Assembly (NCBI GenBank): GCA_037957365.1
Contig: JARHVA010004089.1
Coordinates: 665,001 to 729,000, forward strand
DNA from: Torreya grandis
Lineage: Eukaryota > Streptophyta > Pinopsida > Cupressales > Taxaceae
Reading direction: 5' to 3'
Length of the DNA stretch: 64,000 nt
Shown here: piece by piece, positions 23,494-34,030 of the stretch
Layout: every line of letters starts with the position of its first letter
How positions within the stretch are numbered: position 1 is the stretch's first letter
The notes under the pieces: generated by a model
What the model was told of the DNA's origin: nothing
Database searches by the model: none
What the model saw: only the letters and a program-made list of their open reading frames with translations
Translations under genes and position numbers: made by a program

Positions 23494-24947
23494 TGTCATG
23501 TCCCCTTTTTAGTGGACATTGACAGACTTGATGATTAGCCTATTATACAACCTTCGTAGGCTGATAAGATGGATAGAGGGTCATGATGGAGATTGGTTTG
23601 GCTTAGATTCATAGAATTTGTTTTAGTTGGCATTCATTTGGGCTTTTTCAGACACATTTGGCCTGAGCTCCTATTATTTAGGGATATTTGACATGTAGTG
23701 GAGCACCTTTATTTTGGTATGGTCATGTGCGAAATCACTCCCTAGTTCACCAGCTTTGAATGGTTTGAGGATCTGACATGTATTGAGGGAGATATTAATA
23801 TTTGATTGATTTAATCAAATATTAATTATTTAGCCTATTTTTAATTAGAAAACCTAATTCTAATTTAAGAAACCTTGATTAGGGCAAGCATATCTTTTTG
23901 AGGGTATAAGGGTTTCTCATGGAGGCCATTATTGATTATGCATTGATTATTGATTTTGATATTGAAGAATTCTTCTATGAAGACTAAGCCAAGTGTTCCA
24001 GGATTCCATTTGCATTAGAGAATGTCCACTCTTTAGTGTGTACGATTCAGAGGCTGTGAGATATCAGCTAATTTATTGTCAAATTGAGAGATAGCTTCAT
24101 ATAGAAGTTATCACAAAGATTTACAGATGTGAGAGGTAACTTCATACAGAAGTTGTCATAGAGCTTTCCAGGTATTTATTTCATTAGGTTTTGTTTGAGT
24201 AATTGTTCAGAGTAAAGATCTTCCGTATTAGGCTATATTTCTTAGATCTGGAGTACAGCATACAGGCCACACTATTTTTCCATTAGTAGTTGTATGAAAT
24301 TCGTACAGATCTATACAATTTTGTATAATTTTGCATCAGGCCAGACAGTGCCACGGGAAGTGCAGAGACCGACATTGACAAAGTTCACAGTGTTATGCTA
24401 CCGACAGTGGTAGTATTACCGATGACGGTAGCTTTTCCTACCGACATCGGCAGTATTACCAATGATGGTAGCTTTTCCTATCGACATCAGCAGTATTACC
24501 AATGATAGCAACTTTTCCTACCGACAGCGGCAGTATTATCGATGATGGCAACTTTCACAGTGTTATCCTTTTGACAGTGGTAGAATAACTGATGTCAATG
24601 ACTGTGTGTCAATACAGCAACCTGAGAGCCATTCCAGATTTGCAAAAGGATCAGGTTTTGAGGTGATATTTGTATTCTTTTATATTCATAAGAGATGACT
24701 ATAATTGTAATCATCTGAACAAGTGATAAAATCTTTAATTTGTATTAAGAGATTATATTGTGGTTGATTTATTTATTTGAAGATATTTTGCAAAAATCAC
24801 AATTTGTTCTTATTTCATACAAAATTTTAGAATAATTAGAAAAGTAATTCAGAGCTTTGTCTATAAATATTCCCTATTTGAAGGGGATATTATAGTGGTA
24901 TTAGAGCTTTTGCAAAAAAAAGGAGCCCCTAAGTTGGGGATATTACA
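23494..24947 (+). repeat. El-5 3' LTR (full length)
   Basis: 1454 bp, the undeleted form. It contains the palindromic array at 24355-24595 and ends GGGGATATTACA before the CCATA duplication. Confidence 0.9.
24355..24595 (+). repeat. El-5 3' LTR palindromic minisatellite
   Basis: Counterpart of 21575-21810, again about four 40-bp units with CTACCGACATCGGCAG and TTACCGATGACGGTAG. Several CG pairs have become CA or TG. Confidence 0.88.
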
Positions 24948-24952
24948 CCATA

Positions 24953-25110
24953 GGTAGAGCATCTACCTCCTCAACTAACCATGATGGGACTCTCTCCTAG
25001 TTGTTCACCTTGTATGGCCTATCTCTTTGTGTTGGATGCTCCCTCACCTATGAAGCCTCTCCCTATTCTGATAGGCTAACTCCTTTGTATGTCTGTACAA
25101 TCAAGTAATA
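24953..25110 (-). pseudogene. El-4 antisense PMD ORF, upstream part
   Basis: Minus-strand sequence on the far side of El-5. It joins 21265 when El-5 and one CCATA copy are removed. One frame reads PSWLVEEVDALPM. It is too short and decayed for independent recognition; assignment rests on position. Confidence 0.4.
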
Positions 25111-26250
25111 AGAAATTGGATTAGTCTATTGGCCATGAAATGAGTAAGACTAAGTAAAAGACAACTATTTTTATCTATCTAGTTTGTTTCTCCCTCTTCT
25201 TTCCTATTCTGGCCCCTTTCAAGACCTCCCAAGCTCTTCCAAGCTCCCTAGGGCCTCACTACCCTAGGCCAAGACTTTTTGGGCAAAGACATAGCTTGGT
25301 AGTGAGCCAGGTCATGGTTTCTATGGCCTAAGGCATGGTACCTTGGAGAGCCCTAAGGATCCCCATTTCTCCTTCTATAGGCAACAGTTTGACCTCTTGT
25401 TTAACTCATTCTCTTCATCTTGTCGAGCCCATCATTTTGACTCCTTATTTTTCTTGATTCATCCATCAAATCATCTAGAATGAGTTAAAATGTATTTACA
25501 ACCTCCCAAACCCTAAAAATGAATAAAATTTTCAAAAATCTCATTCATAGGACTTACCCAGACCATCCTATGCATCTATGGCATGATCGCATGTCCTCGT
25601 TTACCCCCTTGGGCTTTGGTTACTCATAGGCTCTCTTTTGGCTCTCTCAGAGTGAAAATAAGAGTGAAAATGATTTCTTTTTCTCTTTTTTCCTATTTTT
25701 GGCCCTTTTTCTTGCTTTTTATGGGCCTTTTTTGGGTGTTTTACCCTTTTTGTATTTTAGACTACAAAACCTCCATCTTAGGGGTTTTTGCATGTTTTGA
25801 GTGAATCGACAGCCTTCATTTTTTTATTTGAGTCTTCTTTAGGCCCTTCTAGCTTTGTTTTCATCCCTAAGACCCCTTCTAGGGTCATGTTAACCTCTCG
25901 AGACCATGCCCAATTTTTTAGGCATCAAGGGATAGAAGTTACTTGATGTACTTATTTTAGTTAGTAATTTCTCTACATTTTTATAGTCAATCTATTCTAA
26001 CTCCCTCTCTCTCTCTTTTATCATGGTTTTAGGTAGAGCTGTTATCTAGCTATGGTGGTTTAGGACTTGCTCTAGTCTTATCGACTAGTCTTTATCTTTT
26101 CCAAACTTCCCCCCATATTCCCTTGTTACATCTTACCATGGTTGGTATTGGTCCACCACTATGGTTATGGCTTGGTTGTGCAACTCACTTACACCACCTT
26201 ACTTTGAGATTACCTTTTTGTAGTTGCTAGTCTTGTATCCTTGACCCCCA
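25110..26250. other. El-4 spacer between PMD and distal RNase H
   Basis: Pyrimidine-rich on the plus strand. The ORF at 25583-25804 is hydrophobic and Phe-rich with no family signal. Nothing else recognised. Confidence 0.4.
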
Positions 26251-26665
26251 TCATGGTGTACCTCTCAGTGGTGATTCACATAGATGGCAATAATTGAGGT
26301 AACCCAAGATCAATAGCTATGGCTTAGGTTATCAATGGTCTATGGGGCCATGAGCTTATTGTAGCTAGTTTCTTCCTTATCAATGAGATGAATAATGTTG
26401 TCGATTATCATGAAATAATTGGCACCTTGACTAATGCCCATGAGTTAGGCATCTGCTATCTGAAGTTATTCTCTAACTCACTCTTATTTGTGTCTCAACT
26501 CATCAGTGTTTAGGGCATCCTTAGATCTAAGTTTCTCCCACTCTTTGAGGCAGTGTGTGATTTACTCATATTATTTGAGGATGTCCAATTCCCCCATATC
26601 CCTTATAAGGATAACACTAGGGCTGATACCATAGTGATTGTCATTTTGGATAGTATGATTTGATT
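26250..26665 (+). pseudogene. El-4 second RNase H, distal position
   Basis: One sense-strand frame spells a complete type I RNase H with only two or three stops. It has HIDGNN*GNPRS (D-G-..-G-N-P core), VINGLWGHELIVASFL, NNVVDYHEII (where TNN.AEYEAL is expected; the catalytic Glu is Asp or lost), AHELGICYLKLFSNSLLFVS (where the family has GDS), VQFPHIPYKDNTRADTIV (R..N..AD, final Asp kept) and VIVILDS. The G-N-P motif and length fit the archaeal-like RNase H that Tat elements acquired as an extra domain. Here it lies after integrase and the antisense PMD and about 260 bp before the 3' LTR. No other second RNase H is present in El-4. Confidence 0.8.
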
Positions 26666-26908
26666 TGATATCACCCTTGTCCCTTCTTTGTAGGATCTAG
26701 ATCTAGTGCTGGAGTTGGATTTTAGATTATGCAAAATTTGCACTCTCACCCATGGATCACACCATTGACTTCTTCTACCACCATCCTTATCTAGTAAGTA
26801 TAGGTAATGTTTCCTTTTATCTTTTTAGTTCTATATTTATTTTTCTTTGGTGTGGATTTTAGGTACTACACAACATCCTTGTTCATTTGAACACTGGCTA
26901 CTTGTACC

Positions 26909-26919
26909 TTAGGGGAATA
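26909..26919 (+). other. El-4 polypurine tract
   Basis: TTAGGGGAATA directly precedes the 3' LTR start TGTAATCATA. Confidence 0.6.
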
Positions 26920-28750
26920 TGTAATCATACTTCCCATGACCATACTCTTTATGATTACACATCAACTCACATGCAAACTACCAACCCTAGTTATCTTTCT
27001 TAGATACATTTACCATTCACTTGGACCTTTATTGCATCATATTCTTATCCCCTACACATCCTTAGTCTATCTTGATCCTTTCTCATGCTAGACAAGCTCT
27101 CTAGGGACCCCCTAAGGCCATTTTGGAGGGTTGTTGATCACCCCAAGTGGCCTCTAGGCCCAAGACACAACTTAGGGAGGAAACCCACAGCCCAAGCTAC
27201 ACATTTCTTTCATAAAAGTCAAGGCCTAGGTTGAGGGTTAGGAAGAATGCATGAAAATGTGCCCTATTTTGGCCCAAATAGCTAGAAACACCTAGTTTTG
27301 GATTATTTGGTAGATCAGGCTTGAGATATATGCCTTTTCTTCATTCATTTGAGCCTTTCTCTTCACTCTCTCTTGTATTATTTAATTGATCTTCCCACTT
27401 GATCATCACACTCAAATCTTGGTTGCCTTCTTGAAATTCTCTTGGTTCTTGCTTGGCATAATAGCTTTTATTGTGATAGGGTTGAGGGTTAGGAAGAATG
27501 CATGAAAATGTGCCCTATTTTGGCCCAAATAGCTAGAAACACCTAGTTTTGGATTATTTGGTAGATCAGGCTTGAGATATATGCCTTTTCTTCATTCATT
27601 TGAGCCTTTCTCTTCACTCTCTCTTGTATTCTTTAATTGATCTTCCCACTTGATCATCACACTCAAATCTTGGTTGCCTTCTTGAAATTCTCTTGGTTCT
27701 TGCTTGGCATAATAGCTTTTATTGTGATAGGGGATGCCCTACTCTATTACAACTATTCTTGGTGATTCACATTTCTATCTACAGTGTTCTTAAATCTTTT
27801 GGGATGCTCCTTTCTCCCTCAAGACTCCATTAAACTTGTCTCTTATGCTCCTTGCATTAGCTCTTCTATAGATTGGCAATTTCTCCTTCATTTCTTCCAC
27901 ATATTTTGGCTCTTGGTTTAGACTTAGCTCACACATAGCCTAATTCTCTTCCTCTCTTGCTTCCTATCTTATAAATTTGGTTGGTATGCACATCTCTCTT
28001 ATGTTTGATATGAGGTAACTTTTCTATGTAAAGTGAAACTCTTTGTTTATTTTTTATAGTATACGTGTTAGGGTTTCATTTATTTTAGTGATTTAGTTTG
28101 CTAGGGCATTGCTTATAATAGTTTCTAAAGCTTCTTACATTTGTATATGGTTAAAATATATCTTCATTACTTTAAATGCATGCTCTCTTTGAAAATATTG
28201 CTCATTCCATATTATAATTCTATATGCTCAAAACAAACTATACAATTTTCTCAAACAATCTCTCTCTCTTGCTAAACTAGAACATTGCATTGTTATAAAA
28301 CAATAGTGTTGAAACTGAAAGATAACTCAAACTTAGATTAGGCATGCTCTTGATCCCTTTTTCAAAAACATCTTTATTGATTAAAATGTCTTTCATTTGG
28401 CTTGAAAGTGTCTTTGCTTCTAAGTTTACATATCATTTGTTATTTCTCTTTACTTAACATTGTTGTTTCTGTAATTTCTATGCCATCAATTATCTATTCT
28501 TAGTTACTTGCTTTACTATGGTTATATCTATTAGAGATACATACATCCTTTTTGTGCTTGATCATACAAGCCCTAACCTATGTTACAGTCTATCTATATC
28601 TTGGTGTAAGCTATCAAATCAGATAACCACTATAGATATCCTTTCACCCATAGAATCCTTGAGCCTTCTAGTCTCTTAGTGGTTTGTTTAAGTACCCTAT
28701 GTATGCCCCTACCAAACACTAGTGGTTACATTTAGATTCTTAGAGCTACA
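26920..28750 (+). repeat. El-4 3' LTR
   Basis: 1831 bp, starting TGTAATCATACTTCCC and ending GAGCTACA. It is longer than the 5' LTR because of a 251-bp tandem duplication; without it the two lengths agree within about 20 bp. Confidence 0.88.
27230..27731 (+). repeat. 251-bp tandem duplication in the El-4 3' LTR
   Basis: The block from GTTGAGGGTTAGGAAGAATG to TTTTATTGTGATAG occurs twice, head to tail, at a period of 251 bp. I see one mismatch between the copies (TATTATTTAA against TATTCTTTAA). The 5' LTR has a single copy. Confidence 0.92.
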
Positions 28751-28755
28751 TATTT

Positions 28756-29850
28756 ATTATATAATTAGGGATGGACATGGAGATAGGTATGTCAATGTTA
28801 TTGTTCCTCCTGATAAATTTAAAGAGGGATTTATTGATAGTGATTACCAAATTAAAAAGATACATCTTGAAAAGGCTACTCATAAGGGAATAAAATAAGA
28901 TGTGCAAACATCCATTTATATGTTGTTCAAAAATAATGATCGAGAAATAATAACTAAATATAAATTGGATAAGATCGAACAACTCTCCTTAGTGGTCCAT
29001 AAATTTTTGAATTTGATTCAATCATGTCCACATGACTATGCTATTATTACCAAAATAATGAGAACATCTAAGGTAATAGGGAACATGGGTAGGGCTACCA
29101 AAGAAAGGTTGGATAAGTTCCTCCTTCAAGGAACTAGATCAATAAATGTTACCATCTTAGTACATGTATAAATTGAAAATGAGATCAATTATGCCATGAA
29201 GAATGAATCTATATATAAAATAAAAATTAATAAATTGAATCAATTACTTCCAAAGTTGGAAGACTTATCCACAGTTGATCTAGATAGTCATGTCATAGAA
29301 AAATTTCTAGCTGAGGAATATCGGGGTGGTCAAACTAAATTCCTAGGTGATGTTGAATTTTGGATTCATATGCTTTAAGAATCCTTGGAAATTTTCAAAG
29401 AGTCTCGATTATCGGCATAAAATTCTGCAAGTGATATATAAGAATCAATTGAAAAGCTTTCTTGCTCATTTCTTGATCATGAATTGGTACTCTCATCAAG
29501 AACCATCAAGAATGAATTCAAATAGATGATGGAGGAGGATTTAAATTTGAGTTCCTCAAATTTTTAATCCATTCATAAATTCATAAGGCATCAAAATAAT
29601 TTTGATAAATTGGAAAAATATTTGAATAAACTTTGACGTATCCCACATCAAATGATAGATATTCAAGTTGAAGGCAACATTAACTACCTTCATTCAAATG
29701 GACCAAATGAAGACAAATTTAAATAAGTAATGAAGTTGTTTAATGAATACCAAAAGAGTGTTAAGAAATAAAATCATAAATATATTCAAGTCATCTATAA
29801 TGAAGGTAGTAATGAGCAGGTGAAATAGGTGGCAGAATATTTTCTCTAAG
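28756..29850 (+). pseudogene. El-3 part 2: continuation of the decayed coding region
   Basis: When El-4 and one flanking 5-mer are removed, the frame of 11371-11377 continues here without a shift (KPKM, then IYYIIRDGHGDRYVN). The frame stays readable through the open stretches at 28902-29171 and 29196-29378, separated by TAA stops, and becomes patchy after that. Visible text includes VIVPPDKFKEGFIDSDYQ, HKFLNLIQSCPHDYA, NMGRATKERLDKFLLQG and LEDLSTVDLDSHVIEKFLA. It looks helical and soluble; no domain recognised. Confidence 0.6.
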
Positions 29851-30610
29851 TTACAGTTTTTAAAACTATATTTTGATGTACTTTATTTCATAGTTTTCAA
29901 AACTATGTTTTGACATAGGCGTTTTTGCATTTTCTAAGTTATGTTTTGTGCACTTTGAAAATTTCAATCTTGCATTAAAAATACAACTAATTCTTTTTTT
30001 AAAAAAGTGTTTACTAAGTCAAAAGGGAGAATCATTCCACTTTCTAAGTTATAAATAGAGGCTTGCATGCCATCCTAAGGGGACCTTTTACTTTGTAACT
30101 TTCCAAAAAGATACATTATTTTTATAAATAAGAAACAAAGAAAGAGAAGAAATTTTTTGTTGTTCTTAAAAATTAATACGACAATATTATTACAGGACTT
30201 TGCACCTCTTGTGTCATTGTGAATGAATATTCTTAGTTCATTTATTCATCTTGTTGATTTTTGCACTTTATTTCATTAAATTGGTCGAATAGTCACCTTA
30301 TTTTCATTTCAAAGATGTGGAATATAATTAAAATATGATTATTTTAATTATTTATGTTCTTTCCTTTTTATTTTTCTAAATATTTCATTCTTCTCATTTC
30401 TATTTCATCTTCTACTCATTAAAATTCATTTCTTCATACATGCAAACCCCCCATGATAATAATGTATATTTATAAATATTATTCATTTTCAGTTTTGTTT
30501 TTATTTTAATAAAGGTAGCCTCACATGTTAATAGAGTAGGGACTCCATCTCATAGCACTATTATCTGTGATGATTGAATGTTATTCCCTTGAAAAATTTA
30601 TAGCCAATAA
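29850..30610 (+). repeat. El-6 probable 5' LTR
   Basis: Inferred from a TATA box at 30050-30058, AT-rich downstream sequence and a PBS-like site at 30615. No partner LTR is available for proof. Confidence 0.45.
30050..30058 (+). promoter_or_regulatory. TATA box of El-6 LTR
   Basis: TATAAATAG followed by AGGC, a close match to the plant TATA consensus, in the position expected for a U3 promoter upstream of the PBS at 30615. Confidence 0.6.
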
Positions 30611-30614
30611 TTTT

Positions 30615-30632
30615 TGGTGCTCATTATGGGAC
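30615..30632 (+). other. El-6 primer-binding site candidate
   Basis: TGGTGCTCATTATGGGAC after a TTTT run. It has the same rhythm as the TGGCGCC...GGGGAC PBS of many plant Ogre/Tat/Athila elements. Primer tRNA not identified. Confidence 0.45.
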
Positions 30633-31440
30633 ACATTTTTTGCTTTTCCATGCAACCCAAAAATACTCATACGTCTTTACATGACTCTTCTTGTAACCCA
30701 AAATCCAATGCATCAACCAAGACTTGATTGGATACAAGTTGTGTAGGTTGATATTGCTTTTGATCTTCATTAGTTAGTGTGGGATAATAGAGTTAGTTTT
30801 TATCATTTACATCAAGCTCTGGTTGTACTATATGAAGGGGAAGATTTTACACATCTTTTTCAATGATTAGTTGCACTTATTGAAAGAATGAAGTTAGGAT
30901 AAATTTTTATAAGTATAATTCATAGATTTCATCAACAACCTCACCTTCCTAGTCAGTAATTTATTTCATTTTGGTGTAAATAAGGTACACTAGAGTAAGT
31001 AAAGTTAAGGGTGTGCCTGATCCTTTATTTGATTTTCAATAATGAATCAATGTCTAATAAAATACCAAAGGAAAAAAAGTACAAGAGAATTTAGAAGCTT
31101 ACCTATAAGTCCTAAGGCTAAGAAACAATTGCAAGGAGGTACCTTGGTAAGCCAAGCACTTGTTCTTTCTAGGATCATTATACTATAAAAGGTAGTTTTT
31201 AGAAATATGATAGTACCTTGGGGTAATGAAATTAGGTCATTAGATCTAGGATAGTTACATGAACTACCTAGAGGTTCACAAAAAAACTTCCCCACATTTT
31301 TAGGTGATGGGAAACAACAACTAGATGGACACATTTTGCATTTTTCACCATAAGTGGAATTCTATGATTTGAGCATGAAGATGTCATTATAATGTTGTTT
31401 ATAGAAAATATTATAAATGGGGGGGGGATACCTAATTTTA
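30633..31440 (+). other. El-6 leader
   Basis: Leader between PBS and gag core with stops in all frames. It contains a run of nine or more G at about 31422. No domain recognised. Confidence 0.35.
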
Positions 31441-32680
31441 CCATCTTGACCTGGGTTCTATTACCAATTAGAACACTATGATAACTAATTTTGAGAGTCG
31501 TTTCAAATTAGCTGAGGATGCACATGCACCACTTGAGAAAATAACTCATATGAAAAAATAATCTCATGAAACCATGTGGGAATTTGTTGCTAAGTTTAAT
31601 AAATTATTGAATAAGATCCCTCGAGCAACTAAACCAATAGGGGAAATTAGAAATGATTATTTAGTAATGCACAACTACCAAAGGTGGGTTTCCTTTTAAG
31701 GATAAATATATTTCTTGGCCTAGAATAAACAAAACATTTACCACCAAGTTGAATATGATATGGTAATGGCTAAGAAATTAAGAAGATACCCTTCAAAGTC
31801 TAGAGGAAATGATTCAAGCTAGGATTCAATAGAGTAACTAGTTTAAAAAATAGTAAATGATATCATCACTCTAATAAAGAATTTGCTTTAAAATCATTTG
31901 GTTGTACCATACTAGGATATCCCCAAAAGTAATTATATTCATAACAATAAAAATTATCATCATTTTAAATATCTATATCTAAAATTAGCTATTAAATCTC
32001 ATCTGGTGAATGCATTACTAGAATTGGAAGAAGATCCAAGTTATTAGGACTATGAAACTAAAGTACCTGGTGGTGATTTCAATAATTCTTATCTATAATA
32101 TGAGTGTGAAGATGATGATTACAAGGATGTAGTCAAAGAGATGAATGGTTGGTCTTATGTAGTATTCATAAGATCACAACATTTGAAAGAATATATTAGA
32201 TAGAAGCAAGAGGCTAACAAAGTAAACCAAAGGGAAAATATTAAAGTTAAAGAAGCTCCTAAATTATCTCCTAAAACTATAATCTTTTCCCAAGGATATT
32301 CAAAGTTAAGAAAAAATAGTCAAAAGATAAATTAGGTGCTTCTCCTCAAACTCATGTTCCATAAAATCAAAATATAAATGTTAATCCTAGAAATACCATT
32401 GGTATGTATTTATCACCTATAAATCTATATGTCACACTTTATTCCAATATTCCTTCATTTAATATCCTAGATCATGTTAATAAATCCAAGATCTAGATGT
32501 CCCAAACTAAGTACTTAAGATCTAAACTTGACCAACTTAATAGGCTTTTCTAGTTTATCAAAGGAGACATTGACAGTAAAATCAAATCCAATTCTAAAGG
32601 AATCCGATTGCACCTTCTAGCTTGAAACCCCATGTAAACACTCTGGTTGTGTCTACTTTTAATCATGGAAAATAATAGCC
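31440..32680 (+). pseudogene. El-6 gag
   Basis: The gag helix region is clear at 31490-31680: ESRFKLAEDAHAPLEKITHM, then after a stop MWEFVAKFNKLLNKIPRAT. This is the pattern (ET)..EF..RF..LL.KIP of Tat-type gags. Downstream (31950-32300) the same frame gives lysine-rich and acidic linker text (NALLELEEDPSY, KEMNGWSYVVF, KEAPKLSPKT). No intact zinc knuckle was found. Multiple stops. Confidence 0.65.
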
Positions 32681-32689
32681 ATTTTATAT

Positions 32690-33060
32690 ATCCATTTTAT
32701 TTAAAGAACTCAAGCTAAGAAACTACATAGTTGATATTAGAGCCTCTAATGATGTCATGTCAACCAAAGTGGCTCATAATATAGGACTTATTTGCATGAA
32801 AACCTTTGATCTATGTTTTTCAATAGATACCAAACATGTCCCATTATTTATCTAAATCAAGGATGCCCAAGTAGATTTGGCTTATTTTCTAGAAAAAAGG
32901 ATAAAGGTGACAATCCTAGTGGTAGATATTCCTACCACACATGGTATGTTGTTAGGATTAATATTTTTTAAAGAATTATGGGGGGATTTAGATAGATTTA
33001 TATCATGCTACATTCTTAGTGAATGGGGTCAAACATAAGCTAGAAACTAAATCAAAGACT
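32690..33060 (+). pseudogene. El-6 aspartic protease
   Basis: Retropepsin with LRNYIVDIRASNDVMSTKVA (active-site triplet DIR where D-G/S-G is expected), HNIGLI, then IKDAQVDLAYFLEKRIKVTI, LVVDIPTTHGMLLGLIFFKE and a W-G-D...DRFIS tail. One stop interrupts the middle. The gag frame ends and this one begins after a frameshift. Confidence 0.72.
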
Positions 33061-33164
33061 ATAACTCACAGTGTGAAAATTGGAAGACCCATGAGCCAAT
33101 ATTTTGTATGAAGATGAAGGCCTAGAGAACTATATGATGATGTATGAAGGATAATTGGATATAC

Positions 33165-33425
33165 TATAAATGGTTGAGAGTAGCTACAATGATTTTTGGG
33201 TCCTTGATTTTGTCAATAGTTATTATTCGACTAGTATAGGAGCTAGAATTATCCTTGTTTCACCCAATAAATATATTTTCTTTACTCTTACAAGTTTTAG
33301 TTTGAATGTATGAATAACATTTTTGAATATGAATCATTGATTTTAGGATTACATATTGTTAAAAAAATTATAATTAGAAACCTAAAGGCATGAGGTGATG
33401 TCGAACTTATTATGAAGGAGGTAAA
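33165..33425 (+). pseudogene. El-6 RNase H placed between protease and RT
   Basis: After the protease the sequence reads FWVLDFVNSYYSTSIGARII, LVSPNKYIFFTLTSFSL, then after one frameshift FECMNNIFEYESLILGLHIV, NLKA*GDVELIMKEVKN. This is a type I RNase H: the W.L.FDG.. start (decayed), G(A).I.L.SP.G, the F.C.NN..EYE.L..GL core with its catalytic Glu, and a GD.EL segment matching GDS.L. RT begins about 600 bp downstream. The expected position for the extra RNase H of Tat elements is after RT, so this order is unusual. Confidence 0.75.
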
Positions 33426-33429
33426 GAAC

Positions 33430-34030
33430 TAGTACCATTAAAAGAATGATGGTTTAAAGCACTAGGATTATATTGAGGTATTTGATTCATTTTCAATAAC
33501 ATATATTCCAAGGATGAAAATTCAAATGTGGGTGTGTTCATTATTTCATCTTCACTAATGATTCCTCCTCTCGGTGTAGATAGATAAAAATACACTATTA
33601 AAATAGTGTTTAGGCTAAGTATCCCTAATAATGTAGAACATTGGTAAGTTTTCAAAATTGATGAATAAATAATTTCCTTCCTTAAAAAGGTGGATAATTC
33701 AAAATAAATTACTTTAAGGGTGGTACTTCTATATACAAGGAATTACGCATGCAAGATGATGAAGATGATGTTGTTGGTATATTCTCAACCAAAGGTACTA
33801 AAGGATCAAAAAATTGAGATGGAACTAAGCATGAAGGGGTGATTAATTTAAAATGAAATAAGATTATAAAGGGTTTATTTTCCCTTGAAAACATGTTTGA
33901 AAAGCATAATAGGTATGTCAAAAGAAAAATTCAACATAAACCAACTGGATCCTCTAAGTATGAAAAGGCGAATATTAGTACTTATGAAAAACCTATATAT
34001 ATCAACATTGGGAAGTGTTGTTTGAAATTA
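33430..34030 (+). other. El-6 RNase H-RT linker
   Basis: No recognisable domain. Minus-strand ORFs at 33410-33655 and 33709-33921 are shadows. Confidence 0.4.

Larger units (their letters stand above)
21266..24947 (+). mobile_element. El-5: gag-only LTR element (TR-GAG-like)
   Basis: It starts TGTCATGTCCCC and ends GATATTACA, with an exact 5-bp duplication CCATA at 21261-21265 and 24948-24952. It has a PBS for initiator-Met tRNA, a purine tract before the 3' LTR, and a single gag-like ORF with a zinc knuckle. There is no protease, RT, RNase H or integrase. This is the layout described for terminal-repeat retrotransposons with a gag domain, which depend on other elements' enzymes. It sits inside the antisense PMD region of El-4 and so is younger than El-4. 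The 5' LTR is 555 bp shorter than the 3' LTR through an internal deletion. Confidence 0.88.
11378..28750 (+). mobile_element. El-4: large Ty3/gypsy element with antisense PMD ORF and distal RNase H
   Basis: A 17.4-kb element (13.7 kb without the El-5 insertion). LTRs lie at 11378-12973 and 26920-28750. The sense-strand order is gag, protease, RT, RNase H, integrase, followed by an antisense PMD region and a second RNase H before the 3' LTR. Protease precedes RT and integrase follows RNase H, which is the Ty3/gypsy order. Flanking 5-mers are GATTT (11373-11377) and TATTT (28751-28755), one mismatch. Supporting this, removing the element and one flank copy restores the El-3 reading frame. Many stops and catalytic substitutions make it inactive. 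Assignment to the Ogre/Tat side of the family is inference. Confidence 0.85.

Noticed and set aside
25583..25804. Hydrophobic ORF as a small membrane protein.
   Set aside because: Phe/Leu-rich text follows from a T-rich strand; it lies in a non-coding spacer of El-4 and has no conserved feature.
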